From G963708235 sp963708235 (GTDB taxonomy: Bacteria; Actinomycetota; Acidimicrobiia; Spongiisociales; UBA5794), in assembly GCA_963708235.1 (NCBI GenBank), contig OY970200.1, positions 620,001-684,000 on the forward strand: a stretch of DNA of 64,000 nt. Reading direction: 5' to 3'. The notes under the pieces were generated by a model, which saw only the letters and a program-made list of their open reading frames with translations, did no database searches and was not told where the DNA came from. Positions 1-8,856 of this stretch are shown here, piece after piece. How positions within the stretch are numbered: the stretch's first letter is position 1; each line of letters opens with the position of its first letter. The position numbers and the translations under genes are program-made.

Positions 1-2127
1 AGTGTCGTCGCCGGAGATCAGGTCGAGGTCGTCGTGGGTGATCGACAGCGGGACATCGGCAATGGACACCGGGAACAGCGGGGTGTTGCCGGTATTGATC
101 ACCCGGAAGCAGTAGGTGATCGGCGCATCTCTCCTGGCGATCACCAATTCGTCCTCACCTTCGACACCCGGGCAGGCGTCTTCGGCGTGGCCGGGCACCA
201 CGGTCTTCTCGAGCAGGACGTCGGGACCCAGCAGCACCACTTGCGCATCGTTGCCGGCGGAGACCGGGTCGACGCCGGCGGGGATCCCGGCCGGATTGAG
301 GGGGAGGGGGAGCGCTTCGACCGTTGCCACGTTCACCAGGTCGGCGGTGATCGTCGATTCGAAGGAGAACACCACCTCGGCGTCGGGGGCGAGGGGCACT
401 GCGGGGTTCCCCGAAACCAGTGTCATATCGGACGCATCAACGCCCAGGGTGGTATCGGTGAGGATCAGCGGGAACAGCGACGTCTCGCCGGTGTTGCGCA
501 CCCGGAAGCAGTACGTCACCGGCGCACCGGTACGTCCACTGACCAGTTCATCCTCACCCTCGACACCAGGGCAGTCGCCGTCGGGACCGGCGACCACGGT
601 CTTCTCGAGCATGATTCCGGGCACCACGATCGCCACCGCGGCGTCGTCGTTCGCCGATACCGGATCGAGCCCGGGGATGGGAACGGCAGCCTCGTCCACG
701 GCGATTCCTGTCGTCCCGGCGACGTTGACGAGGTTCGAGGTGATCAGCGTCCGGTAGTGGTAGACCAGGGTCCCGCCCGGTCCGAGGGGGACCGAGTCGT
801 CACCGGACACCAACGTCATGTCGGCCACCGTGATGCCGAGGTCGGGATCGTCGAGTGTCACCGGGAACAGATCGACGTTGCCCCGGTTCTCGACCCGGAA
901 GCAGTAGGTGATGGGTGCACCCGCCAGGTCCTTGACCATCTCATCGGTGCCCTGGGTGCCGGGGCAGACGGCATCGTGTCCTGCGAGAACCGTCTTCTCC
1001 AGATGGATCGCCGGATCCGGAGGCGGGGGAAGCAGGAGGGTGAAGACCCCGGCGCCACCCCATGCCCCGGATTCGGGGAGCCCAACCCTGCCGTTGTTGT
1101 CGGCGGGCGACTCGATCTGGAATGCCACCCATTCGGTCCCGGCGGCGAGATCGAACACCAGACCGACCAATCCGAACTGCGGTCCGATGTTCCCTCCGGA
1201 GATACCGACGACCGGTGCGGTGAGTTCGGGTGCCGGGCAGGGCTGGTTGGACGGGGTGAAAGGATGGCGGACCGCCTCGATCGCCCCCGGATGGACGGGT
1301 ACACCGTCCTGGCCGACCAGATCGTCTGTGGGAAGGGGAGCAGGACCTGAACCGGTCGCCAGCCAGATGTTCGAGGCGCGGCACCGACCGGCGGTGTGAT
1401 CGGCGTCACCGTGCGCCATCCGCACCGATGCGGTGACCGGGGCCGGCAGCGGTTCCCCGAGGTGGTAGACGAGAAGATCGGTGGTCTTGGACGAGGAGTC
1501 GTTTCCGCCGTAGTAGTAGTCGGCGCCGATCTTCCAGATGATCCGGGATGGGGCGGCGCACGGGGTGGTGTCGTAGACCACGGTGACGGCGGCCCCCCAC
1601 GAGAGCCCGACGCCCGGGGTGGCAAAGGAGGCGATGTCGATGTCGTAGAGCCCGGGATCGCCGGTTCCGAACATGGGGGTGATGTCCGCCCACCAGGCGA
1701 AGACCGGCTCGCCGGTCCCGTCGATACGGGTGTTGTCGGTCCCCGCCAGGTTGCCCGGTAGCGCCGGATCGATCGCCACCCCCGACGGGCCGGTCACGGT
1801 GAGGGCGAGATTCGAGACGCCGGCGGCGGCGTCATCGCGCCCCAGCCACTCGACCACCACCTTGACCACCGGGCCGGGCACGTCGAGTTCGATCCCGCCG
1901 GCCGGTGTCGCCACCCCGTCGAGGAGACCGACTCCTCCGGCTACGGAAGCGACACATCCTTCGATGGGCGGGAGCTCGTCGCTGTCAGCCGCTGTGGAGG
2001 TGCCACCGAGCGCAAGACCGGGACCGGGGAGAACGATGAGCAGCAGGGAGATCGCGGCGGCGAGCATCAACATCTGCACCCCGCGGGTCTTCGACCCGCG
2101 GCGGACTCGACCATGATCGAGTGTCAC
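1..2127 (-). CDS. secreted DUF11/DUF7507-type repeat surface protein (3' end beyond window)
   Basis: An open frame runs from a GTG at 2127 to the left edge without a stop, so only the first 709 codons are seen. GGGGG lies just upstream as a ribosome site. Residues 17-38 are a hydrophobic secretion signal after a basic start. The next ~330 residues are beta-rich and of no family I recognise. Three ~130-residue repeats then start near residues 370, 502 and 633. Each carries LEKTV, a CPG motif, TYCFRV.NTG and TLVSG, the pattern of DUF11/DUF7507 Ig-like modules in actinobacterial cell-surface proteins. Each repeat has conserved Cys residues that could pair. The true length and any C-terminal anchor cannot be seen. 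The long plus-strand frames across this stretch are its shadows. Confidence 0.85.
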   Translation of the reverse strand, partial: MTLDHGRVRRGSKTRGVQMLMLAAAISLLLIVLPGPGLALGGTSTAADSDELPPIEGCVASVAGGVGLLDGVATPAGGIELDVPGPVVKVVVEWLGRDDAAAGVSNLALTVTGPSGVAIDPALPGNLAGTDNTRIDGTGEPVFAWWADITPMFGTGDPGLYDIDIASFATPGVGLSWGAAVTVVYDTTPCAAPSRIIWKIGADYYYGGNDSSSKTTDLLVYHLGEPLPAPVTASVRMAHGDADHTAGRCRASNIWLATGSGPAPLPTDDLVGQDGVPVHPGAIEAVRHPFTPSNQPCPAPELTAPVVGISGGNIGPQFGLVGLVFDLAAGTEWVAFQIESPADNNGRVGLPESGAWGGAGVFTLLLPPPPDPAIHLEKTVLAGHDAVCPGTQGTDEMVKDLAGAPITYCFRVENRGNVDLFPVTLDDPDLGITVADMTLVSGDDSVPLGPGGTLVYHYRTLITSNLVNVAGTTGIAVDEAAVPIPGLDPVSANDDAAVAIVVPGIMLEKTVVAGPDGDCPGVEGEDELVSGRTGAPVTYCFRVRNTGETSLFPLILTDTTLGVDASDMTLVSGNPAVPLAPDAEVVFSFESTITADLVNVATVEALPLPLNPAGIPAGVDPVSAGNDAQVVLLGPDVLLEKTVVPGHAEDACPGVEGEDELVIARRDAPITYCFRVINTGNTPLFPVSIADVPLSITHDDLDLISGDDT

Positions 2128-2169
2128 CTTTTCCCCCAGTGCCACATGTCTGTTTTCGGAGCCGTCCGC

Positions 2170-2198
2170 AATCTAGCGCCCACCGACGGTCGTGTCAG
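2170..2198 (-). promoter_or_regulatory. sigma-70-type promoter of the repeat surface protein
   Basis: On the minus strand CTGACA (2198-2193) and TAGATT (2175-2170) are separated by exactly 17 bases. This places transcription start near 2163, about 36 bases ahead of the GTG at 2127. The motif match is good, but the call rests on sequence alone. Confidence 0.5.
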
Positions 2199-2352
2199 TG
2201 GCAAATTTCAGTGTGTGAAAACCTTTCGCCCCGACAACGCTCGTTTCCGACCGGCGCCGGATGGAGGTTCGGCGAGGCTCCGGGCGGAAACCCGCCGGGC
2301 TCCCCTGCCGTTCCGTCGTGGGCCTCCGTGGCCGGCCCTAACGTGCAGCGCC

Positions 2353-2961
2353 ATGGCGGGGCCCATTTCCGTACGACGTCAGACGCTGGTCGACCTCTTG
2401 AACCGGTACCGCCCGACCGATGTCGAGGCGGAATCGCTGCGTGCGATGCGTCGGCTGATCGCCGGTCCCGGCGATGTCCTGTCGCACCGCCATTTCGAGG
2501 TCGGACACTTCACAGCAAGCGCATTTGTCACCGATGAGTCCCTCGAGCACATGTTGCTGGTCCATCACCGCAAATTGGGACTATGGCTCCAGCCCGGAGG
2601 CCATGTCGAGCCCGCCGACACCTCGCTGTTGGCCGCCGCGATACGGGAGGTTGGCGAGGAGACCGGGCTCGATGCGACGCCGTCCGGACCGCACGGTACG
2701 GCGCTGTTCGACATCGACATCCACGCCATCCCGGAGCGCTGGCCGGATCCGCCGCACCTCCACCACGATCTGCGTTTCCACCTGATCGCACCGCTCGATC
2801 CCCCCATCGTCACCGCCGAGGTGCTCGATGTCCGCTGGGTGCCGATCTCCCGGGTCGGCGAGTTCGCCGATGACACCTCGGTGTTGCGCGGGGTCGACAA
2901 GCTGACGGGTCGGAATCGTCCCCTCCCGGATCCCTTCGAAGATGCGGTCGAAGAGCGGTGA
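2353..2961 (+). CDS. NUDIX hydrolase
   Basis: 202-residue protein. The ATG at 2353 is chosen because homology-like sequence begins there; the frame stays open upstream to 2113 with no protein-like content. The NUDIX box lies around residues 80-105, with GGHVEP followed by AAIREVGEETGL. It has one residue more than the standard spacing, as seen in an actinobacterial subgroup. HHDLRFHLIAP follows, typical of the core fold. The family hydrolyses nucleoside diphosphates linked to another moiety; the substrate here cannot be read from sequence. It is transcribed away from the surface-protein gene and faces the lipoprotein gene, whose end lies 18 bases beyond its stop. Confidence 0.85.
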   Translation: MAGPISVRRQTLVDLLNRYRPTDVEAESLRAMRRLIAGPGDVLSHRHFEVGHFTASAFVTDESLEHMLLVHHRKLGLWLQPGGHVEPADTSLLAAAIREVGEETGLDATPSGPHGTALFDIDIHAIPERWPDPPHLHHDLRFHLIAPLDPPIVTAEVLDVRWVPISRVGEFADDTSVLRGVDKLTGRNRPLPDPFEDAVEER

Positions 2962-2979
2962 CCGGCGCTCCCGCCCCGC

Positions 2980-3708
2980 TCAGCGGCGATACACCGTGAT
3001 GTCGCCGCCGTTGGAACGGAAGGTGGCGGTACGGTCGGCATCGGCCGACTCGTCGACCAGCACCGACAGGGATCCGCCACCTGCGTCGGCGTCGATCAGG
3101 TACGGGCCACCGGCAAGCTGGGCGGTGAGCCGACCACCATCGGTGGAGACGGTCAGGTCATCGATCGGATCGTTGAACGTCACGTCCGTGTCGCCCCCGC
3201 CGGTGTCGATGGTCGCCGACTGAGCGACGAGCTGGGTACCGAGCAGTCGGCCCCCACCCGTCGATGCCTCGATCTGACCGGAGGTGGACGCCAGGGTGAG
3301 GTCGCCGCCACCCGAATCGACCGAGATGGATCCGGTGACATCGCCGATGACGACAAGACCGCCGGCGGCGGTCACCGCCACATCGCTTTCGGCGTCGAAC
3401 TCGATGCGGTATCCGATCTCGCAGCCCTCGTCGGTTCCGCACCCGTCGCTGACGGTGAGCAGGCCGTTGTCGTCGAGGTCGATCGACACCTCGGTGTCGG
3501 CGGCGGCGTCGTTGCGTTCGACGGTGACCACGGTCCCGCTCGACGGCGACGAACCGTCGATGGTGATGTTGCCGGCGCCGGCCGTCACCTCGATCCGACT
3601 GGGTGTCGTCTCGAAATCGGTGCTTTCGGACTCATCGGTACCCGCACATGCCGCAAGGACGAGACCGGCGAGCACGATGGGAACGATGGCATTGAAGGCG
3701 CGGCGCAC
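2980..3708 (-). CDS. lipoprotein with DUF4097-like beta-solenoid domain
   Basis: 242 residues. A signal peptide ends in the lipobox LAAC (Cys ~21), so the mature protein should be lipid-anchored on the outer face of the membrane. The rest is a run of short beta repeats rich in Gly, Ser, Thr and Asp (for example SISVDSGGGDLTLAS and IDTGGGDTDVTF). This resembles the DUF4097 putative-adhesin fold. No catalytic residues are evident. The gene stands alone between a NUDIX gene and a Yip1-like gene. Function is unknown; the family name is inferred from the repeat pattern. Confidence 0.75.
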   Translation of the reverse strand: MRRAFNAIVPIVLAGLVLAACAGTDESESTDFETTPSRIEVTAGAGNITIDGSSPSSGTVVTVERNDAAADTEVSIDLDDNGLLTVSDGCGTDEGCEIGYRIEFDAESDVAVTAAGGLVVIGDVTGSISVDSGGGDLTLASTSGQIEASTGGGRLLGTQLVAQSATIDTGGGDTDVTFNDPIDDLTVSTDGGRLTAQLAGGPYLIDADAGGGSLSVLVDESADADRTATFRSNGGDITVYRR

Positions 3709-3916
3709 GGTGTGGGGGACCTCCCGGGAGCGGAGACGCCAGCTTAGTGGTGCGTCGCCGGGCTGTCTGTGCGGTCTGGTCGAAGGGGTTCGGCGGTGAC
3801 CGTGGTGGCGTAAGCTCCCCTGGGCAACTCGTCCGGGTCAAGGCCCTTCGGGGTCATGTGGAGGCCGTCCGGGACATGTGGGCGCGCCCTTCCGGGTGAT
3901 GGGTGGAGGCCGGGTG

Positions 3917-4465
3917 ATGTGTGGAGGCACTGTGGGTGAGACGCTGAAGCGGTTGTTGCAGGCGGTGCGGTTCGAACGCGACGCCTTTGTCTGGATGGAC
4001 TTCGAGGATCGGGCCACCGGTGATGCGCTGATCCTCGTTGCCGTCACGAGGCTGCTCATCCTGATCGGTCTCGGTTCACGGCTGCTCGGCCTCGTCTCGA
4101 GCATCGGTGGCCTCGAATTGATCCTGGCCTCGATGATCAACGCCGCCATCTTCTGGCTCGGGTACAGCGCCCTGGTCCTGGCGATCACCAAGTTCCTGCT
4201 CGGTGCCGAGGGAACCTATGCCACCATCCTGCGGATCGCCGGGTTCGCCTACCCGACGCTGCTGCTGGTGATCTTCACCGCCAGGGTCTTCCCCTCCAAC
4301 GGTGTGCTGGCGCTGATCGTCGGCTCCCTGTGGTTCCTCGCCGTTGTCGCCCACGGGGTCCGATATGTCTCCGGTCTGCCGCTGGCCAGGGCGGCGCTCG
4401 CCGCCGGTGGCGGGTTGGTGGGGTGGATCATCGTTGCCGCGATCTTCGGTCGCGGCTACATCTAG
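3917..4465 (+). CDS. Yip1-family integral membrane protein
   Basis: 182 residues from the ATG at 3917. About five hydrophobic helices follow a short cytoplasmic N-terminus with the sequence MDFEDRATGDALILVAVTR. The layout fits the Yip1 domain, a membrane fold of unknown bacterial role. The start is uncertain: GGAGG precedes both ATG 3917 (spacing 7) and an in-frame GTG at 3932 (spacing 4), and the frame is open back to 3878. It ends 15 bases before truA, so the two may be co-transcribed. Confidence 0.7.
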   Translation: MCGGTVGETLKRLLQAVRFERDAFVWMDFEDRATGDALILVAVTRLLILIGLGSRLLGLVSSIGGLELILASMINAAIFWLGYSALVLAITKFLLGAEGTYATILRIAGFAYPTLLLVIFTARVFPSNGVLALIVGSLWFLAVVAHGVRYVSGLPLARAALAAGGGLVGWIIVAAIFGRGYI

Positions 4466-4480
4466 TGGGGCGCTAGTCAG

Positions 4481-5215
4481 GTGCCGGTCTATCGGATCGA
4501 CCTGGCCTACGACGGCACCCGGTTCCACGGCTACGCCCGTCAACCGCAGGTGCGAACCGTCCAGGGCGTGCTCGAGGGTGCGCTCGAGGTGCTGACCGGG
4601 CCGGTGGAGACCTTTGTCGCCGGACGGACCGATCGGGGAGTCCACGCAGCCGGTCAGGTGGTGAGTTTCAGCCTCGACACCCCGGTCGATCCCGAGCTGG
4701 TCCGTCGATCGCTCAATCGCCGGCTGGGTCCGGAGATGTCGGTGCTCGCCTGCGCCGAGGTCGACCCGGGGTTCCACGCCCGGTTCTCGGCGACCGGTCG
4801 GGCCTACACCTACCTGGTCCTCGACCGCGAGTCGCCCGACCCCTTCCTGGCGGCCACCGCATGGCACTACGGGCGACCGCTCGACGAGCGGTTGATGAAC
4901 CAGGCGGCTGCCCACCTCCTCGGCGAGCACGACTTCGCCTCGTTCTGCCGGCGCGCCGTGGCTCGCAGCACCATCCGTGAGGTCCGCTCCGCCGTGTGGA
5001 GCCGGAGACGGCCGGATCTGCTGGCGTTCGATGTCGAGGCGTCGTCGTTCTGTCACCAGATGGTTCGGTCGCTGGTCGCTCTGCTGGTGGAGGTGGGGAG
5101 GGAGCGGGTCGTCCCCGATGCGGTCGCCGGCATCCTCGCCACCCGCGATCGCGAGGTCGCCAAGGGTGCGGCGCCTCCCCACGGATTGACGCTGGTCCGG
5201 GTCGACTATCATTGA
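4481..5215 (+). CDS. truA: tRNA pseudouridine(38-40) synthase TruA
   Basis: 244 residues from a GTG start. TruA isomerises uridines 38-40 of the tRNA anticodon stem. The opening YDGTRFHGYARQP and the catalytic-Asp motif AGRTDRGVHA (around residues 48-57) are diagnostic. The later FHARFSATGRAYTY and FCHQMVRSLV are also conserved. Length is normal. It lies upstream of rplM-rpsI, the usual actinobacterial neighbourhood. Confidence 0.97.
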   Translation: MPVYRIDLAYDGTRFHGYARQPQVRTVQGVLEGALEVLTGPVETFVAGRTDRGVHAAGQVVSFSLDTPVDPELVRRSLNRRLGPEMSVLACAEVDPGFHARFSATGRAYTYLVLDRESPDPFLAATAWHYGRPLDERLMNQAAAHLLGEHDFASFCRRAVARSTIREVRSAVWSRRRPDLLAFDVEASSFCHQMVRSLVALLVEVGRERVVPDAVAGILATRDREVAKGAAPPHGLTLVRVDYH

Positions 5216-5260
5216 GCTTCGTTGCAGCGATGCCCGCCTCGAGGGCGGCGGCTGTGACGA

Positions 5261-5290
5261 TTGGCGTCGGTATCCCCACCGGGTTACGAT
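5261..5290 (+). promoter_or_regulatory. candidate promoter of rplM-rpsI
   Basis: TTGGCG (5261-5266) and TACGAT (5285-5290) are 18 bases apart, giving a start near 5297 and a ~50-base leader before rplM. The same TACGAT -10 occurs at groES. I saw no obvious L13-binding leader structure. Confidence 0.4.
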
Positions 5291-5346
5291 GCTGTTTCGC
5301 CGCCGGTTTCCGGTTGCGATTCCCTGTGCCCGATCCGCCTCAACGG

Positions 5347-5814
5347 ATGCGCGAGATGAAGCCCAAGCTGCAAAAGACTTATACACCCAAGGCCGCCGAT
5401 ATCACGCGGGAATGGTTCGTCGTGGACGCCGAAGGCATCCCCCTCGGACGTCTCGCCAGCCAGATCGCCACCGTGCTGCGTGGGAAGCACAAGCCCACCT
5501 ACGCACCGCACATGGACGGCGGCGACCACATCATTGTCATCAACGCTGAGAAGTTCGCCGCCTCCGGCAACAAGGAACAGCAGAAGATGTACTACCGCCA
5601 CTCCGGCTACCCGGGTGGTCTTCGCGAGATGAACCTCGCCGCCATGCGTGAGCGCTACCCGGACCGGGTCATCCAGCTTGCGGTGCGAGGCATGCTCCCC
5701 AAGAACAAGCTCGGTCGCCAGATGCTCACCAAGCTCAAGGTGTACGCCGGTCCCGATCACCCGCATGCCGCACAATCGCCTCGTCCCTTGGCCATCGGAA
5801 AGGTGGACGCCTGA
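5347..5814 (+). CDS. rplM: 50S ribosomal protein L13
   Basis: 155 residues from the ATG at 5347; ATG 5356 is also possible. L13 assembles early into the large subunit. Diagnostic stretches are YTPKAADITREWFVVDAEG, GRLASQIATVLRGKHKP, HMDGGDHIIVINA and the C-terminal MLPKNKLGRQM with YAGPDHPH. The stop TGA shares its A with the rpsI ATG (TGATG), so the two ribosomal genes are translationally coupled. The frame is open far upstream, but only this part is L13. Confidence 0.97.
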   Translation: MREMKPKLQKTYTPKAADITREWFVVDAEGIPLGRLASQIATVLRGKHKPTYAPHMDGGDHIIVINAEKFAASGNKEQQKMYYRHSGYPGGLREMNLAAMRERYPDRVIQLAVRGMLPKNKLGRQMLTKLKVYAGPDHPHAAQSPRPLAIGKVDA

Positions 5815-6206
5815 TGTCGAAGCCCCTCGTCCAGGCGACGGGTCGTCGCAAGAGCTCCGTGGCCCGGGTCCGCCTCTACGAAGGCACCGGTCAGTTCAAG
5901 CTCAACGGGCGTCCGCTCGAGAACTACTTCCCCGAGATGGCCCACCGTCTCCGGGTGCTCGATCCGCTCCGCACCGTCGACATGGAGAACCGCTTCGACA
6001 TTCACGCCAAGCTCGAGGGCGGCGGCTACACCGGGCAGACCGATGCGCTGCGTCTCGGCATCGCCCGGGCCCTGATCGTCATCGATCCGGAGTTGCGCCC
6101 CGCACTCAAGCGTGAGGGCTTCCTCACCCGGGACTCCCGCGAGGTCGAGCGCAAGAAGTACGGTCTGCGCAAGGCTCGTCGGGCACCGCAGTTCACCAAG
6201 CGCTGA
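5814..6206 (+). CDS. rpsI: 30S ribosomal protein S9
   Basis: 130 residues. The N-terminal QATGRRKSSVARVRL, the middle GGGYTGQTDALRLGIARAL and the basic C-terminus KKYGLRKARRAPQFTKR are typical of S9. The last Lys-Arg tail contacts P-site tRNA. It directly overlaps rplM by one base. Confidence 0.98.
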   Translation: MSKPLVQATGRRKSSVARVRLYEGTGQFKLNGRPLENYFPEMAHRLRVLDPLRTVDMENRFDIHAKLEGGGYTGQTDALRLGIARALIVIDPELRPALKREGFLTRDSREVERKKYGLRKARRAPQFTKR

Positions 6207-6228
6207 ACCGCAACGGTCGGCCGATCGT

Positions 6229-7548
6229 ATGGGTCGCCTCTTCGGCACCGACGGTATCCGTGGAGTCGCCAACACCGAACTGACGCCGCGCCTGGCGTTC
6301 GATCTTGCCCGCGCCGCCGGTGAGGTTCTGACGCCCGGGTCCGGTTCGGTACTCATCGGGCGAGACACCCGACGTTCCGGACCCATGCTGGTTGCGGCGC
6401 TCACCGCCGGGTTCGCTGCCGTCGGGGTCGACACGGTCGATGCCGGTGTGCTCCCCACCGGTGGCGTATCGCGCCTCACCCGGATCACCGACGCCGCTTT
6501 CGGTGTCGTGGTCAGCGCATCGCACAACCCGGCGCCCGACAACGGGATCAAGCTGATCGGGCGTACCGGGAACAAGCTTTCCGATGCGTTGGAGGCAGAG
6601 GTCGAAGCGCGGTATCTCGCCGGCGAACCCCATCCCGCCCCCACGGGCGGTGGTGTCGGCGATGCATCGCTGATGGACGACCCGCTGGGGCGATACCTCG
6701 ATCTTCTCATCGGCGACCGTGGCCAGCCACTCAGCGGGATGTCACTGGTGCTCGATTGCGCCCACGGTGCGGCGCACGTCGTCGGACCCCGCCTGTTCCG
6801 CAGTCTCGGTGCCGACATCGAGACCTACGGTGCACAACCCGACGGCCTCAACATCAACGAGGGATGGGGCGCCACCCACCCCGAGACGGTGGCGCCGCTG
6901 GTCAACGGCCGCGTCGCCTTCTGCTTCGACGGCGACGCCGACCGGCTGATCGCCGTCGACGAGGACGGGATTCCTGCCAACGGTGATGTCATCATCGCCG
7001 TCCTGGCCCGCCACATGAAAGATGCCGGGCTCCTCGCCGGAAACCGGGTGGTCACCACGGTGATGGCCAACCTCGGGTTCCACAAGGCGATGGAAGGTCT
7101 CGGCATCGAGGTCGTCGAGACCGCTGTGGGGGACCGCTATGTGCTCGAGGCGATGGAGGCGACCGGGGCCAGCCTGGGTGGCGAGCAGTCGGGCCACATC
7201 ATCTTCGAGGATCGACTGAGTGGTGACGGGTTGATCACCGCCATGAGGCTCGCCGAGGTCATGGTCGAGACCGGTCTCGAGCTCCGCCAGTTGCGGACGG
7301 TGATGACCGAGTTCCCCCAGATCCTCCACAACATCGTGGTGACGGATCGGAGCCGTCTCGCCGATGTGACAGAGATCTGGGAGGCAGTGGAGGAGGCCCA
7401 AGCTGAGCTCCAAGGCGAAGGACGCATCCTCGTACGGCCTTCGGGTACTGAGCCGTTGGTGCGCGTCATGGTCGAAGCCGCCGACCTCGCCACGGCGGAG
7501 GCTATCGGAGCGCGCATCGCATTGGTGGTATCCGCCGCGCTGAACTGA
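6229..7548 (+). CDS. glmM: phosphoglucosamine mutase
   Basis: 439 residues. GlmM converts glucosamine-6-phosphate to glucosamine-1-phosphate for peptidoglycan precursor synthesis. The frame begins MGRLFGTDGIRGVAN. It carries the phosphoserine loop SASHNP (near residue 97), the metal loop DGDADR, the sugar loop GEQSGH and the phosphate-binding RPSGTEPLVRVM. All four active-site loops are intact. It begins 22 bases after rpsI. Its substrate is made by GlmS, whose gene lies 1.5 kb downstream. Confidence 0.97.
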   Translation: MGRLFGTDGIRGVANTELTPRLAFDLARAAGEVLTPGSGSVLIGRDTRRSGPMLVAALTAGFAAVGVDTVDAGVLPTGGVSRLTRITDAAFGVVVSASHNPAPDNGIKLIGRTGNKLSDALEAEVEARYLAGEPHPAPTGGGVGDASLMDDPLGRYLDLLIGDRGQPLSGMSLVLDCAHGAAHVVGPRLFRSLGADIETYGAQPDGLNINEGWGATHPETVAPLVNGRVAFCFDGDADRLIAVDEDGIPANGDVIIAVLARHMKDAGLLAGNRVVTTVMANLGFHKAMEGLGIEVVETAVGDRYVLEAMEATGASLGGEQSGHIIFEDRLSGDGLITAMRLAEVMVETGLELRQLRTVMTEFPQILHNIVVTDRSRLADVTEIWEAVEEAQAELQGEGRILVRPSGTEPLVRVMVEAADLATAEAIGARIALVVSAALN

Positions 7549-7645
7549 TTCCAGGCGGATGACTCAACCAACAAGCGTGACCGAAGACTTGGTCCTCATG
7601 AGCTGGTAGGTGGTCAATCGGAGTCGGTGGGGCAGGCTATGCGAG

Positions 7646-8002
7646 CTACCACCAGCGGATTCTGAGGATCTCCATCAAGCTCACGATGAAGATTCCAGCG
7701 GCCAACCAGTAGTAGCGTTCGGTTCGCCACTCCTCCTTTTCTCGCCTCGCAGCCATCCTGGCCCCCACCACTTCCGATTGCAGGTCTTGGACACGATCAG
7801 ATCGTTCCGAGATCGTCTGGGTGAGTTCGCGCACTTCCTCGTCCAGGTCACCGATGATGATCTTGGCCCGCCTCAGCTTCTTGCGGACCCGATTCGTCTT
7901 CCGCCTCTCGGTGAAGAGTTCGGCTCGGAGGTCGTCAGCCTCTTCCTCCAGACGCTGGATTTCATCCTCAAGCTGTTCAATCTCGCGGTCGTGCAAAGTC
8001 AT
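7646..8002 (-). CDS. small coiled-coil protein with C-terminal membrane helix
   Basis: 118 residues from the ATG at 8002; an earlier in-frame ATG at 8014 abuts GAGGAGG. Most of the chain is a charged heptad-type coiled coil rich in Glu, Arg and Leu (residues ~5-95), including EIEQLEDEIQRLEEEADDLR. It ends with a short hydrophobic helix, YYWLAAGIFIVSLMEILRI, which would anchor it in the membrane. I recognise no family. Base composition looks slightly less GC-rich than the surroundings. It sits between glmM and glmS with a PIN-like gene, suggesting a small insertion. Confidence 0.55.
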   Translation of the reverse strand: MTLHDREIEQLEDEIQRLEEEADDLRAELFTERRKTNRVRKKLRRAKIIIGDLDEEVRELTQTISERSDRVQDLQSEVVGARMAARREKEEWRTERYYWLAAGIFIVSLMEILRIRWW

Positions 8003-8158
8003 CAGATTTAGCATCCTCCTCGGGCTAGCTCCCACCAGGTGCTGCAAGGTGCCCTCTCCTACCGACCGAGGCGTGTTCGTCGTGAACCAAGTGCGCGTCC
8101 GGCGCCGCGGGGCGAAGGGATTATCGCATCTAAGGCAGGCCGTGCGAGGTGCTGGTGG

Positions 8159-8722
8159 TCAGATTCGCCACCAGCTCTCTCGTGACAATGGGTTGTTGGG
8201 GGCTGGCTGAGTCCGGAGCTGTGTGCCGGTGCCGATACCGAGCGTCGTGTATGCATTGGTCGGTGACTGGACTCGCACCTCGCCAACTCTTGCAGCCTGA
8301 GCAAGAAGCGCGCGATCCCAGGTGACCATGAGTGCTGCATCGCTCGCCACGGCTTCGCAAATCCAACGTGCATCCTCCGCATTGATCCCACGTGCCACCA
8401 GTTGGGAGCATTCAGACTCCAGTGCCGAACGGTCATGGATAAAGAGCTCGCTGAAGAGGACATCGAGCGCATTCAGGTGGTTGGCCCGCCGCGATACGTT
8501 CGGGATCGCCTCGATCTCCTTACGGAGCGCCTCGGTGTACGCGAGGGAACGCGGCGCATAGAAGAGTATCCGAACCAGAGCTACTTTCTGCGTGGCCAAG
8601 GGGTCTGAGTCCGCCGGGCGGCTCGAGCCCATGAGGGCGTCGAGCAGGTACGTGACGCAGTTGCTGTCGAGGACAATGGGGCCGCCGATGTTCCATGGCA
8701 CGTCGCAAGCCTCTTCGAGCAC
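8159..8722 (-). CDS. PIN-like domain protein
   Basis: 187 residues from a GTG at 8722 with AAGGTGG upstream. The pattern fits a PIN nuclease fold. An N-terminal IVLDSNCVTYLLDA supplies the first acidic residue (Asp ~19). A central ALRKEIEAIP follows. Later come INAEDARWICEAVASDAALMV and TWDRALL, where PIN domains place the remaining acidic residues. Many PIN proteins are RNA-cleaving toxins, but no antitoxin gene is recognisable next to it; the neighbouring gene encodes a coiled-coil membrane protein. Assignment is by motif pattern only. Confidence 0.6.
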   Translation of the reverse strand: MLEEACDVPWNIGGPIVLDSNCVTYLLDALMGSSRPADSDPLATQKVALVRILFYAPRSLAYTEALRKEIEAIPNVSRRANHLNALDVLFSELFIHDRSALESECSQLVARGINAEDARWICEAVASDAALMVTWDRALLAQAARVGEVRVQSPTNAYTTLGIGTGTQLRTQPAPNNPLSRESWWRI

Positions 8723-8792
8723 TGAGAACCACCTTGCCGCCGCAACGATAGGCAGCTGCGCCCGATCACGCAGCGGAACTCACGATGACCGA

Positions 8793-8821
8793 CTGACCCG
8801 GTGTTGAATCCGGTTTATGCT
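8793..8821 (+). promoter_or_regulatory. candidate promoter of the glmS ribozyme-glmS transcript
   Basis: CTGACC (8793-8798) and TATGCT (8816-8821) are 17 bases apart. Transcription would begin about 8828, leaving a ~30-base 5' piece to be released by cleavage at 8857/8858. Confidence 0.45.
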
Positions 8822-8856
8822 GGCCCCACATAGATACCGACCGGAGCAACCATTCC

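Noticed and set aside
34..1350. Long plus-strand open frame of 438 codons
   Set aside because: It is antisense to the repeat surface protein, whose minus-strand frame shows signal peptide, promoter and periodic conserved motifs. The plus frame has none.
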